Assembly (NCBI RefSeq): GCF_014268935.2
Contig: NZ_JABWRJ020000004.1
Location: 62,001 to 126,000, forward strand
DNA: 64,000 bases
Source of the DNA: Pseudomonas peradeniyensis
GTDB taxonomy: Bacteria; Pseudomonadota; Gammaproteobacteria; Pseudomonadales; Pseudomonadaceae
Direction: 5' to 3'
This document shows positions 61,195 to 64,000 of the stretch, piece after piece; position 1 is the stretch's first letter, and each line of letters begins with the position of its first letter. The position numbers and the translations under genes were made by a program. Under the pieces are notes generated by a model. That model made no database searches, was not told the origin of the DNA, and saw nothing but the letters and a program-made list of their open reading frames with translations.

Positions 61195-61704
61195 TCACCG
61201 CCTGATACCGCCCTCAAGCAGCGCCGCAAGGATAAACGGCCCCTTCTTCTCTAGATACTCAGCCATCCCCCCGGCATTGGTGGCCTCAAGCTCAAGCTTG
61301 AGATCTTGGTATCGCTGCCGGAGAGAGGCGTCGTTCCTGAGCAGATCCCTGAACGTCAGCATCTGGATGACTGAAAGGTGTCCACGCCTGCAGATGTGGA
61401 TCTTGTGGGTGCGCACCTCGCCAACATTGCGGCGGTAGAAATGGTGACCTTCCGACAGGTCACTGCCGCGGACATACCCCAGGCCAAGCAACACCTCATC
61501 TCGGGCTGCTGCATTGCGATGCTCTGAAACCTCGATCAGCACATCGATCTCGGGCTTGGCCGCGAGTTGTGGGACAGCCGTGCTGCCCACATGGTGGATG
61601 GCGAGTAGCTCATCGCCGAATGCCGAGGCGAGCAGCACTTTGTCCGCCTCGTACCGTTGCGGCCATTCAGGGTTGTAGGTGGTGATCTTGCTGGTCAGCG
61701 CCAT
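61195..61704 (-). CDS. GrpB-family nucleotidyltransferase-fold protein
   Basis: 169 residues. The pattern YNPEWPQRYEADKVLLASAF then LLAIHHVGSTAVPQLAAKPEIDVLI (quoted in parts) holds HVGSTAVP and the K-P-x-I-D-V-L-I acidic pair of the GrpB family, a branch of the polymerase-beta nucleotidyltransferase superfamily. Function is unknown; some relatives are annotated as dephospho-CoA-kinase accessory domains. It stands alone, upstream of nothing obvious. Confidence 0.88.
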   Translation of the reverse strand: MALTSKITTYNPEWPQRYEADKVLLASAFGDELLAIHHVGSTAVPQLAAKPEIDVLIEVSEHRNAAARDEVLLGLGYVRGSDLSEGHHFYRRNVGEVRTHKIHICRRGHLSVIQMLTFRDLLRNDASLRQRYQDLKLELEATNAGGMAEYLEKKGPFILAALLEGGIRR

Positions 61705-61779
61705 GGGCCATCCTTGGGCAGGTTAAACGTTCTGATGCGCCTTCACGGCAGGCGCCTGCCGCCAATCGAGCTCGAGCAT

Positions 61780-62322
61780 CTAGTGACCTTGCACAGCCTG
61801 ATCAGGCCGCTCGCCCAGACTCGCCAGAAAAACCTCGGTATCCCGATTGGACCGCAGGCAGACCACGCGACACCCCGACGGCGCCGTCGCCATGAATCGC
61901 TTGATCGCCTCCCGAGACGAGGTTTTCGTCCGCCACATGAACCTGAAAAACTCCGGCAGGTTGGCCAGCAGTTCCGGACAGTCGTCCGGCAAGTCAGGCC
62001 GGGATCGACCGCGGTTCAGCATTGTTCTGAGGAACACACGCCAGAATCGAAGCGGCGCCGAACGATCGATCCATATCAGCATGTCAGCGCGGGCCAGCCG
62101 GTTTTTCCATGTGGTCGAATGTCCGCCTTCGAAGATCCAGCACTCACGGGCCTCGACCTCATGGCAAAGACGCGTCTTCTCGTCACGGCTGCGTTCGACC
62201 CACCCCGGCTGCCAGTGAATCGTGTCGATATGCACGACCGGCAGCCCTGTGCGCTCGCCCAGCTTGCGCGCCAGGGTACTTTTCCCAGACCCTGGCTGAC
62301 CAATGATCATCACCCGTTGCAT
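61780..62322 (-). CDS. P-loop kinase of the adenylate-kinase/FlaR-like family
   Basis: 180 residues. VMIIGQPGSGKSTLARKLGE (4-23) is the Walker A; DTIHWQPGW gives the family's HIDxxxW motif and ARADMLIWIDRSAPLRFWRV the Walker B-like and switch region. This matches small topology-modulation (FlaR-like) kinases of unknown substrate. Divergent from the receptor? No, same strand; about 130 bp separate it from the receptor end. Confidence 0.85.
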   Translation of the reverse strand: MQRVMIIGQPGSGKSTLARKLGERTGLPVVHIDTIHWQPGWVERSRDEKTRLCHEVEARECWIFEGGHSTTWKNRLARADMLIWIDRSAPLRFWRVFLRTMLNRGRSRPDLPDDCPELLANLPEFFRFMWRTKTSSREAIKRFMATAPSGCRVVCLRSNRDTEVFLASLGERPDQAVQGH

Positions 62323-62454
62323 TGAAGCTCCCTCTCGCCATGCCTGCTGAATTTTGGGCGCGCGATTCTACGGCAATCAGCGACGCGGTCAACTGCATGC
62401 GTACTTGCAAGGGCATCGGTACAAGACGGGTGAAGCGCCACCCCAGGCCTTTGA

Positions 62455-64000
62455 TCAATATTGGTAGCGCAAGGTAACCGCAAAATTGCGAGGATCACCG
62501 TAGTACAGGCCACCGAAATTGTTCGAAGTGGGCAACGACTGGTAGTACGTCTTGTCCAGCACGTTGTTGAGGTTGTACTGCACACTGAACTGTTGGTTGA
62601 TCTGGTAATGGGCATGCAGGTTGAGCAAGGCGTAGCCACCCTGTTCAATCGTGTACCCGGTCACATCGGCGGCGGTGCGGCTCTGGGCATACACATCGCC
62701 GCCCACACGCCATTGGTCGAAGACACCGGGCAAGCGGTAGTCCGTCGACACCTTGAGCAGGCGCCGCGGGATCTTGCGATAGTAGTCCGAACCCTTGCTT
62801 CCGCCGGCCACATACTCGGGATCACTGTAGGTGTAGCCCGCGCTGACGTTCCAGTTCTCCAATGGCTCGCCTGAAATCTCCAGCTCGAAGCCGCGGTTAC
62901 GCACTTTTGCGCCAGCTTCATAGCACTTGCTCGTACCGGTCACGCCGCAGGTGGGCGACACCGACAGTGCCTCGGGCATGTTTTCCAGGTTGGTCTGGAA
63001 AATCGCCAGGGAGGTGTTCAGGCGACCGTCGAAGTACTCACCCTTGATACCGGTTTCGTAGTTCTCGCCTTCGATCGGATCAAGCAGGGTATTGCCGACA
63101 CCATAGTAACTCTGTGTCTTGTAGATCTCGGTGTAGCTGGCATACCAGGTGTGGTGTTTGTCCAAGTCCAGTACCAACCCGGCGTAGGGCACCAGCCGGC
63201 CATTCTCGCGGTATTGATCATTGGTATAGGGGCTGCCCACCTTGTAGTCCGACCAACTCACCCGCGTGCCGAGGATCAGGCTCAGGTCATCAGTGAGGCT
63301 GAAGCGCGAGGCGCCGTATAGCCCACGCTCCTTGCGCGTGTAGTTGTAGTCCGCGCCGATGGCATTGAGGATGGGGTTGGGCAGCGCGCTGTAGTCGAAG
63401 TCGGTGATGTTGATCGTCGGGTTGTTGGTGGCACTCTTGATCACCGCGTCGAACTCGTCCTGGCGCGTGTTGGCCCCAAGCATCAGCTGATGCTTGCGCC
63501 CGAACAGCTCGAAGGGGCCGGTCGCGTAGAGATCCAGCGCAAACTGGGTGTCTTCGTAGTCGGCCTGGGAGACGGTCATCCGATAGTTGTCACCCGATAC
63601 CCGGTTCGGATACGCGGAGAGAAAGTCGGCGTCCGACCAGATCGCGTTCATGGCCAGGGTCACCTTCCACTCGTTGTCGAAGGTGTGCGTGACATCGCTG
63701 AACAGCGTGTAGTTGTTGCGATCCAGATGGGCCCACTTGCCGTTGAGATTGGTGGAACGCGAAAGCGGATAGAAAGAGCCGTTACTGCGGGTATTCATGC
63801 CGCCCCAGTCATAGCCGTTCTGGTTGTCCTTCTGGATCGTGGCGCCGACCGTCAGCACGGTGGCGTCGTCAAGATCCGCTTCCCCGACCAGGTAGAGCAA
63901 CTGGTTGTCGCGCCCGGAGCCGTCCTTGTAGCTGTTGGCGTTGTTGTAATAGGCCACCGCACGGCCGCGCACATTGCCCGTTGAGGTCAATGGCCCGGAC
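62455..64000 (-). CDS. TonB-dependent siderophore receptor, C-terminal 515 residues
   Basis: Only the barrel part lies in the window; the N-terminus is beyond the right edge. Visible features are a chain of amphipathic beta strands, GLYGASRFSLTDDLSLILGT then RVSWSDYKVG, ETGIKGEYFDGRLNTSLAIF, and the terminal NFAVTLRYQY, ending in an aromatic residue. These are the FhuA/FpvA-type signatures. A sequence with two cysteines (CGVTGTSKCYEAG) in a late extracellular loop is common in ferrichrome- and pyoverdine-type receptors. Presence of a signalling domain cannot be judged. Confidence 0.9.
   Translation of the reverse strand, partial: SGPLTSTGNVRGRAVAYYNNANSYKDGSGRDNQLLYLVGEADLDDATVLTVGATIQKDNQNGYDWGGMNTRSNGSFYPLSRSTNLNGKWAHLDRNNYTLFSDVTHTFDNEWKVTLAMNAIWSDADFLSAYPNRVSGDNYRMTVSQADYEDTQFALDLYATGPFELFGRKHQLMLGANTRQDEFDAVIKSATNNPTINITDFDYSALPNPILNAIGADYNYTRKERGLYGASRFSLTDDLSLILGTRVSWSDYKVGSPYTNDQYRENGRLVPYAGLVLDLDKHHTWYASYTEIYKTQSYYGVGNTLLDPIEGENYETGIKGEYFDGRLNTSLAIFQTNLENMPEALSVSPTCGVTGTSKCYEAGAKVRNRGFELEISGEPLENWNVSAGYTYSDPEYVAGGSKGSDYYRKIPRRLLKVSTDYRLPGVFDQWRVGGDVYAQSRTAADVTGYTIEQGGYALLNLHAHYQINQQFSVQYNLNNVLDKTYYQSLPTSNNFGGLYYGDPRNFAVTLRYQY

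Noticed and set aside
61035..61201. Short minus-strand frame after the GrpB-like gene (QDRLLSIHCWLYERQESAIG)
   Set aside because: Composition looks somewhat coding, but there is no start with a ribosome site and no recognised family; perhaps a gene remnant.

Overview
The window is GC-rich chromosomal DNA from a Pseudomonas of the putida group. The evidence is a short LOV photoreceptor almost identical to the P. putida type, a quinohemoprotein amine dehydrogenase locus whose mature subunit lengths and cross-link residues match the P. putida enzyme, the 'gtgggagcgggcttgccccgcgat' type REP palindromes, and many small Pseudomonas-only families (DUF3077, DUF6124, DUF533). No rRNA, tRNA, CRISPR array, integrase or complete insertion sequence was seen.

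Layout. 1-5.8 kb: light-response locus (MerR/LitR-type regulator, LOV protein, TGTACA operator pairs, then a six-gene operon NTF2-like / SDR / FAD amine oxidase / DUF1365 / cyclopropane-fatty-acid-synthase-like / DUF2878 that probably remodels membrane lipids). 5.9-10.3 kb: ACT-domain protein, then a class III aminotransferase, aldehyde dehydrogenase and LuxR-type regulator resembling polyamine/amine catabolism. 10.5-12.7 kb: lipoprotein plus secreted trypsin-like protease. 12.9-17.7 kb: 3-hydroxyisobutyryl-CoA hydrolase-like protein, acyl-CoA dehydrogenase, TetR regulator and acyl-CoA synthetase. 17.8-31.4 kb: complete qhp/pea locus for primary amine (phenylethylamine-type) oxidation: structural subunits A, C, B, radical-SAM maturase D, subtilase E, ABC exporter F, flavin monooxygenase G, an aldehyde dehydrogenase, a porin and a sigma-54 activator, with a textbook -24/-12 promoter.

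31.6-35.7 kb: FecI/FecR/FecA-type iron uptake cassette. 35.7-39 kb: a near-identical duplication of a DUF6124-DUF3077 gene pair, each preceded by a structured leader whose hairpin shows a compensatory base change between the copies; two unrelated small genes lie between the copies. 39-45 kb: DUF533 gene and its decayed second copy, RidA, LysR, metallo-beta-lactamase-fold protein, DUF3616. 45-51 kb: accessory island with a 958-residue four-domain protein (peptidoglycan binding, GH19-like, papain-like, alpha/beta hydrolase), a coiled-coil membrane protein beside it, an AT-rich two-TM protein of unknown function, a 75-bp palindrome and a 138-bp IS5-type MITE. 51-59.5 kb: LysR, frameshifted GST, FAD oxidoreductase, and an operon coding for a split urea-carboxylase-like biotin enzyme with PxpABC, divergent from its LysR regulator. 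59.6-62.3 kb: small accessory genes (one frameshifted), GrpB-like and P-loop kinase-like proteins. The window ends inside a TonB-dependent siderophore receptor.

The best candidates for something undescribed are the four-domain 958-residue protein and its membrane partner, the 2-TM protein at 49.4 kb, and the duplicated RNA-leader/DUF6124/DUF3077 module. All functional statements rest on reading of motifs by eye; no database search was run.
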